Position numbers and translations under genes: made by a program. From Hexactinellida sp. DTS-2022 (taxonomy: Eukaryota > Porifera > Hexactinellida): a stretch of 64,000 bases of DNA. Below the pieces are notes generated by a model, which was given only the letters and a program-made list of their open reading frames with translations, did no database searches and had not been told where the DNA came from. The first letter of the stretch is position 1. Each line of letters starts with the position of its first letter. The stretch lies in the NCBI GenBank assembly GCA_028753945.1, contig JAPNXP010000008.1:434001-498000 (forward strand), written 5' to 3'. Positions 54,369 to 64,000 of this stretch are shown here, piece by piece.

Positions 54369-55099
54369 TTCATTAATTTATGGATTTATTGTTATTTCAT
54401 ATACAAGTTTAATGATATTTTTGTACCGTTTAATTAAACTGTGAACATGTATCTATATCTTTATCTAATATATGTTTTATATTGATAAATACAATTGTAT
54501 TTCAAAAAAATTCAGTTTTAAAACAATTTAATTTAGATTGTTTACTCAATTAATATAGAGTAAATTTTGTTAATACGAACATCAGGGCAGGGATCGTCAA
54601 ATTTGTTCGTATTTACCCGGAAATTCGCATAAACAGTGTCACTTGCATGCATTTGTATAGGCTAAAGGAATTAAACCTTCTATTCCTTATTCCTTAACCG
54701 ATATTTCGCCTTATCCTGTTCCTATTAATTATCGAGTCTACTGTATAACTACTTTAGCATTCTAATAATTAATAATTAAATATGGTCACATTTATTCTAC
54801 TGTTTATTTGCCTTTCACAACACGAGATTATAGTTGAATGTCAAAAGGGATTTAATTACCTTATGTGGCTTATTATTAAGAAATCTTATTTATATCACAT
54901 GTACTAGCTATAAAGTTATATATAAGAATATTTCCCTATATATTGTGTAATATTTATATAATACTTGTGATCACATTGTTATCGTTATTTAATTAATTAA
55001 AAGTATCGGTCAAACTAACTAGTTTATTATTAATATTCTCTTAACTGTAAAGAATTTTTCCGAAAAATATAATACACCCTCGCCAGTGTATTATACTGC
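54369..55099. other. AT-rich intronic stretch with MITE remnant
   Basis: About 54560-54745 is a degraded MITE (AATACGAACATCAGG ... ATCGAGTCTACTG). Otherwise featureless. Confidence 0.5.
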
Positions 55100-55225
55100 C
55101 ATTTGTAAATACGCTCCTAATCCTGGTCTGATCCAATTTTAATACGCCTAAATCACAAAATAATGTTACGGTATAGGAGAGGATTCCAAATTTTCGCGCT
55201 CCTAATTAATATTTTTGACCCTCGC
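55100..55225. repeat. Dispersed repeat (CAGGAGCG family), partial, reversed
   Basis: CCATTTGTAAATACGCTCCTAATC ... TTTTCGCGCTCCTAATT, inverse of 46046. Confidence 0.6.
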
Positions 55226-55269
55226 TAATCCGAACAATTGGCATGTTTTTAAAATTGTCATAGTATATA

Positions 55270-55425
55270 CAGTCAGGCCTGCTTATTGTGAACAATTTAT
55301 CGTCTGCTTTAATATTATAAAGGTTTTATTCCCAATTTAACTACTTACATAGGGTTTCAACTTTGTATGAAGTGAGTTTATTAACCCAATTTTTGGTGAA
55401 TGTTCATAATAATAGAACCTGACTG
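55270..55425. mobile_element. TA-type MITE, GTCTGCTTATT family
   Basis: CAGTCAGGCCTGCTTATTGTG / CATAATAATAGAACCTGACTG, TA-flanked. Confidence 0.75.
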
Positions 55426-55520
55426 TATTCTTATTGGTATTCTTATAAACTAAAGTTTTCTCATCTGAATATGTACGTACAGACATTTGGGTCGGTAATT
55501 CCTTAACAAATTGCATACTA

Positions 55521-55737
55521 TAGTAGACTTTCGTTAATACTAACGCCAACGTCGAAATTTGTTTGTATTATCCGTAAATTCTTTTAATTGCATGTACTTA
55601 TAGGCTAGGATAATTAAACTTTGTACTTAACCGTGTATTTCGCCTTATTCGTGTTCGCATTAACGAGAGTATAATTAAATATGCTAAATTATATTTTTCA
55701 CTATTCCGATATTTTTCGGGTTATCGAGAGTCTACTG
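55521..55737. mobile_element. TA-type MITE, degenerate
   Basis: TAGTAGACTTTCGTTAATAC ... GAGAGTCTACTG. Confidence 0.6.
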
Positions 55738-55761
55738 TATTAAATTTAAAGAGATATCTTA

Positions 55762-55928
55762 TATGTATGTAGACCGTCTATTTCTAGACCAGGTTTTTTT
55801 ACATATACATTAGTATTACCCATAAAAAGCAGGGCAAGTGGTCTACAGAATTTATAGACGGTCTACAAATTTTTGGCTTATTTGTATGGGCTTTTATAGA
55901 CCGTCTAGAAATAGACCGTTTACATATA
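55762..55928. mobile_element. Inverted-repeat element (TAGACCGTCTA family)
   Basis: ATGTAGACCGTCTATTTCTAG / CTAGAAATAGACCGTTTACAT; compact copy of the element at 37993. Confidence 0.7.
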
Positions 55929-55986
55929 TGGATGCTCAAATTTAAACTATGTTTGTTATACAAATTATATGCACCTAATATCATAG

Positions 55987-56095
55987 GTAAGAAGAATATT
56001 AAGTCTATGAATGAGAATCCCACTGGAAAACAGGATATACAAGATACTACAGATATTAGTACTGTTAAGAGAGTGCATTCATTTCAATCTCAAAG
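55987..56095 (+). CDS. Coiled-coil gene, probable exon 3
   Basis: Acceptor ATCATAG, 109 nt open in one frame (KKNIKSMNENPTGKQDIQ...), donor AG|GTTTGT. It accepts the phase-1 end of exon 2 (A+GT gives Ser) and its phase-2 end fits the exon at 59588 (AG+T gives Ser). The double phase match is the main support. No homology recognised. Other exons of phase 1/1 could exist within the 10.8 kb intron. Confidence 0.5.
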
Positions 56096-56693
56096 GTTTG
56101 TGATTACAGTGTTTACAGTATATTATGAATAAACATTATATTATTTATTCAAATTCTAGGGATTGTTTGTTGTTGTTGTTGTTGTGCTTGTTTTGTTTGT
56201 ATTTAAATTAATAGAAGAACTGGTAAGTGCTACAAATTTGAAATTTGCAAGATATATAGTATAAACAGTATACAAATTTCATAATAATATTACAAAGTTT
56301 ACAATAGGTATGAATTTAGTTAGCTGGTTTAAAAAAATCCCATTTACAATAATGTTAAATCACAATAGAATAATGTTATCAATTATGCATTATGTATGAC
56401 AAAAATACTTTTTAATAATGCTACATAATATTTCCTTATTTCTTCATATATTGTTTCTACCATTAACATAAAACTTCGCAATACTACCTAAGTTAGGTTG
56501 CATAATTTTATATTTCTTTTGTTGTTGGTTTGAATTTAAACTTAGTTTATCTTGCACGAATCATTATTTTAATTTCTGTTTTTTATATACCTAATAACGA
56601 ACATTTTTTTGTTTTCCAAATGTAACAATTTGTCCTATTACTCTCATATAATTCTTTGAATCACTTTCTCAACAAATAACTTACTAGGATTTA

Positions 56694-56866
56694 CAGTAAA
56701 CTCTCATTATAACAAAGTGCTTGGGACCTGTAAATCCCTTCGTTATATCCGGACATTCGTTATAAGCGGATAATAATTAATGCATTTAGTGCTCTGTGGG
56801 AAATCTCCATTTCGCTATAAGCGGTTATTTCGTTATATCCGACTTGGTTAAAACGGGAGTTCACTG
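56694..56866. mobile_element. TA-type MITE, CCGCTTATAACGA family
   Basis: CAGTAAACTCTCATTATAAC ... TTAAAACGGGAGTTCACTG; reverse orientation relative to 48470. Confidence 0.75.
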
Positions 56867-57047
56867 TATTAGAATATTTATTTATTTAATATAGGAAATA
56901 ACAGTTATTTATTTATTTTCATTATTAAAACTCGATTGTTGTTTGTTATTGTCATAAGGAAATTTAAACTGCATTTGTAACTTTTGAATGCTTTATAGTA
57001 TTTTTTGTTGTTATTGTTGACAAAATGTGTTAACAAATCTATAAATT

Positions 57048-57212
57048 CAGTCCGGTCTGCTTATTGTGAACAATTTTCGTCTGCTTAATTATTATGGAAA
57101 ACTTTTTATTATGAACAAGTCTTATGGTCCCATTTAACAACTTACATAGGGTTTGTATTAAGTTGAGTTCACTTATTATGAAGTCTCTCTATTATGAACA
57201 CAATGTAGTCAA
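57048..57212. mobile_element. TA-type MITE, GTCTGCTTATT family, right end eroded
   Basis: CAGTCCGGTCTGCTTATTGTG; right end only ATTATGAACACAATGTAG. Confidence 0.55.
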
Positions 57213-57694
57213 ATTATTGGTATATTTATTTCTGTTATAATAATAATTGCATAATTTGTTATACATATTTCTAAAAATTCTGCCATCAGTTCACGTCAAT
57301 TTTTATTAATCACAGTAACCTTATTACTGATTACAATAATTAGTTACTAATTTAAGACACATTTACTTAGAAATATTTTCAGCTCTTTCATTATTATTAT
57401 TGAAACAGGATTTATTCTATTAAACCATTTTTTCCTTGAACTGATTAACTCTTTTATGCATAGTAAGATATAAATAATTGCTATAGATTAATGAACTTTT
57501 TGTAGTCAATTGTATTATATTTTTTATAACATTAATGATCTTACCTATACCTGTTTTTTGTCTATTATGATATTAAATGATTTCACAATAGGGAAATATA
57601 TACCTTATGATTTCTGGACATGATTGTATTGCTGTTTTCTTTTACTATAAATTGCTATTTTTACCCTGACTTATAACAACAAAGAATTTCACAA
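57213..57694. other. AT-rich upstream region of the membrane-protein gene
   Basis: No repeat or clear core promoter seen. Confidence 0.4.
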
Positions 57695-58831
57695 ATGTCT
57701 CGACCTTATACTAATATTGGTGGACTAAGTTTCCCAACAAACATTTCAATTTTTATTGATTGTTTGACAGGATTTGTAGCAATTTGTCTTTTTTCATCAG
57801 GTCTGTTTTTCATCTATTACATTTCAATGTTGTTACGGAATTCGTATCGTTCTTATAAACTGAGATTAAAGCGTGGAAATGCGTCATCAAATGCCTTAAT
57901 GAGAATAACTGATCACTATGCAATGCTTGTTAAATATGCATTAATATTAATCGTGTCCATAATGGAATTCGTGACTTTTTTATTCGGTTTATTTGAGAGA
58001 ACTTTTATAATATTATTCGTCGATATCAGGAACATTTCAAACGTGAATCAATCTTGTGCTATTGACCGTATAACTCCACATTTCTATAACAACTTTCCAT
58101 TCACTGGAATACTAGTTTCACTCTCATCAATGTCAGCTCTTATTTTCTTATTATTTCTTGTCATCCTCTTGAAATATCTTTTTCAATACTACTCGTCAAA
58201 AGGTAAAATTGTTCGATTTCGCTACTATCGAATTATAACCGCGACAATAATCAGTATTTTCTTACTCTCATTCCTCTTTTTATACCGATTTACGTTCTAT
58301 TTTGGATATCTTGCATTGTTAATTACACTCGTATGCACCTATATTTACGTGGTTCATTTGCTCATTAAAGTATATAAAGAATTGAAAATGCGAACAATAA
58401 TTCTCAAAGAAAATACTTATGAAGATATAGATAATAAATATTTGAGACAATTAAATATGTTGAAAGATTTCAAACGATGGTCAATATTGATTTACAGTGT
58501 TTTCAGCTTCTTTGTTTATTCAGAAGTTGTTGGACATTTTTCAATTCTTTACAAACTAATTGTTTACCACTTATGTCAGAACTCAGAATTTTTATTTGAA
58601 AACAAACAGGTTTTCAATATATTTAAAATAATAGAAGGAGGAGTGGAGTATACTGTTTTGTTTGCATTCCTATTTGCAGGATTAAGTTTAATACTTTCAT
58701 ATTTTGGGTATGCTTTTATTTTTAAATTTTGTATTCCATTGAAAGCAAGGCTATTTGGTAGCGGTCAAAGGTTCAGATTTACTCCACAATACCATTCTGC
58801 AGACCTTGTCGTTAAATTTATTGATAACTGA
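57695..58831 (+). CDS. Seven-helix integral membrane protein, family unknown
   Basis: 378-residue single-exon protein. Hydrophobic segments at about 21-46, 79-100, 137-160, 180-198, 200-225, 262-290 and 318-345. Basic residues crowd the first loop (RNSYRSYKLRLKRG) and the C-terminal tail, suggesting an extracellular N-terminus and a cytosolic tail. The N-terminal region has an N-glycosylation sequon (NIS, residues 16-18). No DRY, NPxxY or other GPCR hallmark is visible, so I do not call it a GPCR. It lies in intron 3 of the coiled-coil gene model on the same strand, or is an independent gene that would split that model. Confidence 0.8.
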   Translation: MSRPYTNIGGLSFPTNISIFIDCLTGFVAICLFSSGLFFIYYISMLLRNSYRSYKLRLKRGNASSNALMRITDHYAMLVKYALILIVSIMEFVTFLFGLFERTFIILFVDIRNISNVNQSCAIDRITPHFYNNFPFTGILVSLSSMSALIFLLFLVILLKYLFQYYSSKGKIVRFRYYRIITATIISIFLLSFLFLYRFTFYFGYLALLITLVCTYIYVVHLLIKVYKELKMRTIILKENTYEDIDNKYLRQLNMLKDFKRWSILIYSVFSFFVYSEVVGHFSILYKLIVYHLCQNSEFLFENKQVFNIFKIIEGGVEYTVLFAFLFAGLSLILSYFGYAFIFKFCIPLKARLFGSGQRFRFTPQYHSADLVVKFIDN

Positions 58832-58925
58832 TATATCTTTAATTGCAATCAGTTGGAAGGTAAATTCTTATACATTTTCATTATAATTCAATTAAACAAA
58901 TTATCCTTATAATCTGATTATACTA

Positions 58926-59063
58926 CAGTATATCCTTTAGAAAGTGAACACCCTGGGGACCAGCCAAAAACGTTCACTTTTCATGATTTGTCATAATGTA
59001 TGTCTAAAGTAATGGGGAAATTTGGGACCGAGAAAATGTGTTCATTTCTTGGAGGTTTTACTG
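58926..59063. mobile_element. TA-type MITE
   Basis: CAGTATATCCTTTAGAAAGTG / CATTTCTTGGAGGTTTTACTG, TA-flanked. Confidence 0.7.
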
Positions 59064-59369
59064 TATCTGTTTTACAGAAATACGTTACGTAACGTAAAAT
59101 TAGAGGTAATTTTGACACCCCTCCCTATATCACGCATTTTTACCATTTTTGTAGTGAAAATAATGCCCGTCACACCAACACCTAGTTTGTAATTTTTTAA
59201 CAAAATTTATATGAACTCTTATGAATTTAGATTATTATTTGTTGTTATTTGTTTATTGTTTGTATATGGTATTATTGATAAGAAAATTCAACTTTATTGC
59301 AATTTTAAGATCCATAGTTAAAATTCTCTATGAATTTACCATTTCAATCTACTGTAACATTTATAAATA

Positions 59370-59546
59370 CAGTAGATGTTGGATATAAACACACCGGTTA
59401 TAATAAGAACATATCGGATATAAGCACACTATGTTGGAAAACGGTTGCCATATACCCTGTATAATTTATGTCTGTTATAAGAACATGTCGGTTATAAGCA
59501 CATTAAGTGCAGTTCCCTACGATGTGCTTATAACCTGCATCCACTG
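59370..59546. mobile_element. MITE, satellite-progenitor family
   Basis: CAGTAGATGTTGGATATAAAC / CTTATAACCTGCATCCACTG; one or two copies of the 32-bp unit, compared with about two dozen at 45146. Ends 41 bp before exon 4. Confidence 0.82.
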
Positions 59547-59587
59547 TATTGATTTAACGATAAATACCAGTATATTAATCCTTATAG

Positions 59588-62500
59588 TTCACAACCAAAG
59601 ATTTCTTCCAAACTTACTTCTTATGATTCAGAACCAAATATAAACTTGTTAAAGGGTGATTCCCCTCACCCAATAGGACAGGGCCGTATTGTATTAGCAA
59701 CTGATGCAAACAGAGATCAACTTTATGAAGAGGATCAGAAAGGTGTTGAAAACCGCAATTATATGAGTTCAGCTTTAGAGCAGCTAATTGAGGAATTGAA
59801 ACAACCGAATTTGGATATAGAACGGTTTACAAAGCAAATGTCCACCACTCCTTTCACTGCGAAATCTAACAAATATCCTGACACTATAAAACTCTTTTCC
59901 GATCCCAAACCAATTAAAACAACAATTGAGCTAAATAAAAACAATCAAAGAGGTAAGAATTGAAACAAATGTAGGGATGAAACGAATATTCTAAATGTAA
60001 CGAACGAATTAACCTTTTTCTAAACGAACGAAAATTCGAATATTCGTTCATTTTGATGAGCATTAAATCAAATTCAAGACTCAAAAAACAGTGTTTATAC
60101 TTTATACACACAAGTTAGTTATTAATTAACTACGTAATATTGGTAGGAATTTATATTTGCGATCTCTCCAAACTATACAAAACATATTTGTTGTCCAAAA
60201 TTAGTAACGAATATTCGTTTCAACCTAAATTCGTTTAAACAATGTTTAGTATATTCGTTTCAGCCTACTAGAATGAAGGACACATATTATGGCTACAACA
60301 GTCCAAATGAACTGAAAACATGTTATGTGAAAATTAATCACTATGATAATTAATAGAATATCAATCTAGCATAAATACTGAATATCCATTGTGTATCATT
60401 CTAGCATACAACAATACAATGTATAACTGTATAATTACCAACCATGATAAGAGAGCTAAACAATCTAAAATATAACTTTCCAGATCCTACACTAACAATG
60501 ACGTCACGCAACACATGGATTTCACCATCAACAGAATCTTCTACAAATCTAATACAAATTCCACTCACACTAACCACTATAGCAGATAGCCCAATAGCCC
60601 CATTAATGCACAGACCAAGCAATGAATTAATCGTAAACAACAACAACAAACTTCTAGCAGACTCATTAGACGCTACAAACAAGTCTATACATTTAAATAC
60701 AATGGATAGACCTAATGATGTTATACGTGTTATTTCTATGGAATCTGATAGTGCTAGCTATAATTCTCCACCTCTTTCACCTACTTTTGATAATGGTAAC
60801 TTTTATTAGTACAGTACACCCTCGCTAATCCGAACACGAGATACCTAATATTTTCCTAATAAAAGTTGGAAAAAATCGTAAATATAGGATATTGCAATGG
60901 AAGTATAAAAAATAAGTCTCAGGCAAGTAATTAAGGAGTACTCTAGATGTTTAGTTCGGATTATCAAGGTTTGTACAAGTTTGGTTCGGATTATCGAGAT
61001 TCTCATTTATAGATGCCTATAGAAAATGCATTACTTTGCTAATCCGAACGAATTCACTAATAGGAACCGAATTTTTTGAATCGGAACACCTCTGTTCGCA
61101 TTAGCGAGGGTGTACTGTATAATGAACTCTGTTATAATGAAATACCCGCTTATAACAATGTAATATACAGTAGAACCTCGTTAATACGTACACCAAGGGA
61201 CCGTGAAAATGTGTACTCTATCTGAGCAATAATATATATTGCTCTATTAGCAAGTTATTTTATGTCCCCAAGCGAGCATTTAATGTTAATTCTGTTCATC
61301 TAATAGCAAAGTTGCCTATTAGCAAGAAATTTAGTGCAAAATTCGACTTACTATTACGCAAACTCCACTGTCAGGGTTTGATACAGAAATTTTTCCTTGC
61401 GGGGGGAAACTTTCCTAGAAACAGACTGTTCCCTTGATAAAGGAGCAGCATATACATATACATGTATAGGCCAAAATAAATGTATTTAGTTTAAGACAAT
61501 TCCTGGGATGGAGACATCTTTCCTGGTGGGGGGGAGGAAATCCCAGGGCTCCCCCCCTCTGTATCACATCCTGACTGTATTTATCTTATAGACGATTACC
61601 CGATTGACTTACAAGATTCGCTAGAAGAGGCTCGTATTCCCACGCCACCGCTTCCAGACTTAGTGCCGCACATAATGCCTAGCATTGCTATACAACCTGT
61701 TCTTGATAAACCTGAGAGCATCGAGTGTAATCCATGGGATTTTGTAGGGCTCAGTGATAGTTTGGATATTCATGAAAGTCAATCTCTGATTTTGAAAGAG
61801 AGTGATATACAAGATCTATTGGATGAAAAGGAAATTGAAGGTTTATTTAGAGTTTACTTATATATCGGTCAACGCCTTTTTATATAAAACCCGGTTTCGC
61901 AAAGTGAATTTTAGTAAATATTCGCCTTACCAGTGCCTGAAAATTACATTAGGAAAGGGTTGGCAACTATTAGTAATTCCTTTATTTTACAAGAATAATA
62001 GTCTAGAGCTCAGTTATTAATACTGAAATTATATTAGTAAACCATGTAGAAGTATCACAATTTAATAATCATTTGATCATTAATTATACTGTAGACTAGT
62101 TAGTTAATACGTCAAATTTTATTCGTATTATTGGAGTTCATATTAACGGGAATCACTTGCATGCATTGTACAGGCTAGGGCAATAAACCTTGTGCTCTTT
62201 GCCAGATACAGTCAGGTTCATTTATTATGAACATTCAAGGGACCAAAAATTGTGTTCATAATAGAGAGAACTCAACTTAATACCAATCCTATGTAAATTG
62301 TTAAATTGGGACCATAGTTCTTGTTCATAATAAAAAATCTTCACATTCAGCAGACGAAATCTTGTTCATAATAAGCAGACCTGACTGTATTTCACTTTAT
62401 CCGTATTTTCCTTGTGTTATTTGCCAGATATTTACTTTATTCGTGTTCGCATTAACAAGAGTACATTAGATGTCGGATATAAGCACACTGGTTATAAGAA

Positions 62501-63730
62501 CATATCGGATATAAGCACATCAAGTGCAGTTCCCTACGATGTGCTTATAACCGGCATCCACTGTATACTATATATTTATTCTCAATATAGTCGCTGCTCC
62601 GAAACTCGTAGGTATTCTTAAAATATCAAAATCTCCCTCTCCCTCTCCCTCCCACTCAGTTCGTTCTAAGTCGAAGAGAAAAGTTAGATTCGCTGGAGCT
62701 GAATATATGACAACAGGTCCCCAACAACACAATGCTACCCCTGGTATGTACACACAAGGTACATTTCCATATCGGGTGTCGACACCTAGTAAAGGTAGGT
62801 ACTGAATTATCAGCAATATTTTAAGATTACTATTTACAGTAGGACCTCGTTAGTATGAACGAACACCAGGGGACCGTCAAATGCGTTCGCCTTATCCAGA
62901 ATTCGTATTAACCAATACCATTTGAATTGAGAAGGCTTTGAAAGGGGACTGAGATAATGTATGTATTAACCGGAATTTAGAATTAACCGTGTTTTTACTA
63001 ACGAGTTTCTACTGTATATGTAACTCAGTTTGTGGTTGTCATATAAGATATTATTTAATATTTAAAGAACAAAAAAAGAGGAATAAATTTTAAGGACATA
63101 TGCAAAATATTTTTTAATAATTTTATTAATTTTATTTGGTCCAAATTTTAACCACCGTTTTTGTTAATTTTATTATTATCTCTAGTTTCTGTAGAAACTA
63201 CGTAATTATTAGCAGAATAATTGTGTGAAGTAAGTATTCTTCATATTTCAATTTGATAAGTCTTGAATTTATATTTGGCATTGTGATTCACATATTCACA
63301 TAACAGTAATAATTATTGTTTGACTTACTAAAATGAAATATAAAAATCCCATCGGGATTTCTAAAAAATGGGTGATAACAAGTAATTATTTTATATGTAC
63401 AAATAAAGATCTCACTTATAACTTTATATGAATAATTAGGAAGTAACCTCAATTCATTGAGTATAATCGGGGACAGCAAATCTTTCACGAGCAACCCAAT
63501 CACTATACACAAATCCCATCCACATCACCAAGACACTGAATTCTCACTCGACGCTACGCCAACTGATGTAGATATACATCTTATATGGAATCAAATTCGC
63601 GAAAATTTACGCAAAAGCAATAATGCTGTATCTGCAAAGAAATTCACGAATTCTGATTCAATAACACTGACACACAGACCGACTAGATTGCTAACAAAGA
63701 GACAACCAAAGATAAATAGAGTTACTATTG
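59588..63730 (+). CDS. Coiled-coil gene, exons 4-8
   Basis: Exons 59588-59952, 60484-60795, 61592-61840, 62591-62794 and 63440-63730 each have AG/GT borders, and every junction is phase 1 and in frame (for example AGAG|AT gives Asp, AATG|AC gives Asp, GAAG|TC gives Val). The protein is polar and probably disordered: SALEQLIEELKQ in exon 4, Ser/Pro-rich tracts in exon 5, acidic DLQDSLEEA in exon 6, GILKISKSPSPSPS and KRKVRF (a PP1-docking-type RVxF motif) in exon 7. With exons 1-3 it totals about 614 codons and continues past the window or ends in exon 8. Homology to CEP126-type proteins is tentative. Confidence 0.65.
60812..61117. mobile_element. 306-bp TA-type MITE in intron 5
   Basis: CAGTACACCCTCGCTAATCCG / TTAGCGAGGGTGTACTG, TA-flanked. 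Starts 16 bp after the donor of exon 5. Confidence 0.82.
61169..61373. mobile_element. Partial and composite MITE remnants
   Basis: CAGTAGAACCTCGTTAATACG without a matching right end, then a TTAGCAAG-repeat stretch ending CAAACTCCACTG. Confidence 0.5.
62209..62387. mobile_element. TA-type MITE, GTCTGCTTATT family
   Basis: CAGTCAGGTTCATTTATTATG / CATAATAAGCAGACCTGACTG, TA-flanked; sits inside an older, eroded element (about 62090-62460). Confidence 0.78.
62464..62563. mobile_element. MITE, satellite-progenitor family
   Basis: CATTAGATGTCGGATATAAGC / GCTTATAACCGGCATCCACTG; a single 32-bp unit. Ends 27 bp before exon 7. Confidence 0.82.
62837..63014. mobile_element. MITE, GTTAGTACGAAC family
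   Basis: CAGTAGGACCTCGTTAGTATG / TTTACTAACGAGTTTCTACTG, TA-flanked, in intron 7. Confidence 0.78.
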
Positions 63731-63891
63731 GTTTGTTTATTTATATAAATAGTATATTCATAATCACCATTCTTGTTGCTAACATAACTATTTGGACTAG
63801 CCATATTATATTTAAATTTCACAACTTTAAAATTCTTTTGTCAAAACAACTACATTTGGTTAGATTTGGTCTCTCAACTACATGCACTTTT

Positions 63892-63993
63892 AACAAACAA
63901 ACAAACAAATAAATAGATAAATAAACAACCAAACAAACAACAAACAAACAAACAAACAAACAAACAAACAAACAAACAAACAAACAAACAAAC
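63892..63993. repeat. (CAAA)n microsatellite
   Basis: About 25 CAAA repeats with a few interruptions near the right edge. Confidence 0.9.
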
Positions 63994-64000
63994 GAATGAT

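Noticed and set aside
63731-63912. Continuation of exon 8 into a hydrophobic frame ending in the CAAA repeat
   Set aside because: A donor-like ATTG|GTTTGT is present and the downstream composition is AT-rich and low-complexity; left undecided and not annotated as coding.

Overview
This is a strongly AT-rich eukaryotic (animal) nuclear window. The evidence is GT-AG introns, an ERp44-type ER chaperone, selenoprotein genes read through in-frame UGA with downstream SECIS hairpins, a THAP-domain P-element relic, hAT-type elements with 8-bp target duplications and many short TA-flanked inverted-repeat elements. An early-branching invertebrate such as a sponge is my best guess, but that is inference only. 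No tRNA, rRNA, CRISPR array or prokaryotic gene was seen.

Region 1 (1-27.3 kb) is an expanded array of single-exon genes, all on the plus strand. They encode about 400-residue proteins with an N-terminal coiled coil and a six-bladed NHL beta-propeller, and no RING or B-box. Seven copies are open (790, 4812, 7967, 11654, 15389, 23291, 26004), one is cut by the left edge (1-388) and one is split by an insertion (18630-21120). Interleaved are five decayed copies of a second subfamily ('B'), every one broken. Two adjacent ~3.7 kb units (9.2-12.9 and 12.9-16.6 kb) are a recent tandem duplication. Differences among open copies gather in one coiled-coil block and in comparable loops of successive blades.

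Region 2 (27.5-32.6 kb) is a large imperfect palindrome. Each ~2.17 kb arm carries a GT10 fucosyltransferase-like gene with its TATA box. The right copy is open; the left has a 4-bp frameshifting insertion.

Region 3 (33.4-37.9 kb) holds minus-strand NHL relics and a 2.67 kb P-element-like transposon relic (30-bp terminal inverted repeats, 8-bp target duplication, broken THAP transposase).

Region 4 (38.4-44.5 kb) has a two-exon ERp44 gene followed by repeat-rich DNA with recurring TATA-plus-hairpin modules.

Region 5 (44.5-64 kb) fits one long multi-exon coiled-coil gene, weakly CEP126/KIAA1377-like, whose eight exons keep reading phase throughout. Its ~10.8 kb second intron contains three minus-strand selenoprotein W genes, each with a SECIS element, an orphan SECIS relic, a plus-strand SelW-like gene lacking CxxU, and a satellite grown inside a TA-flanked element. 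Its third intron contains a seven-helix membrane-protein gene of unknown family. The conventional-code open frames miss the selenoproteins completely; they are the most valuable content of the window.
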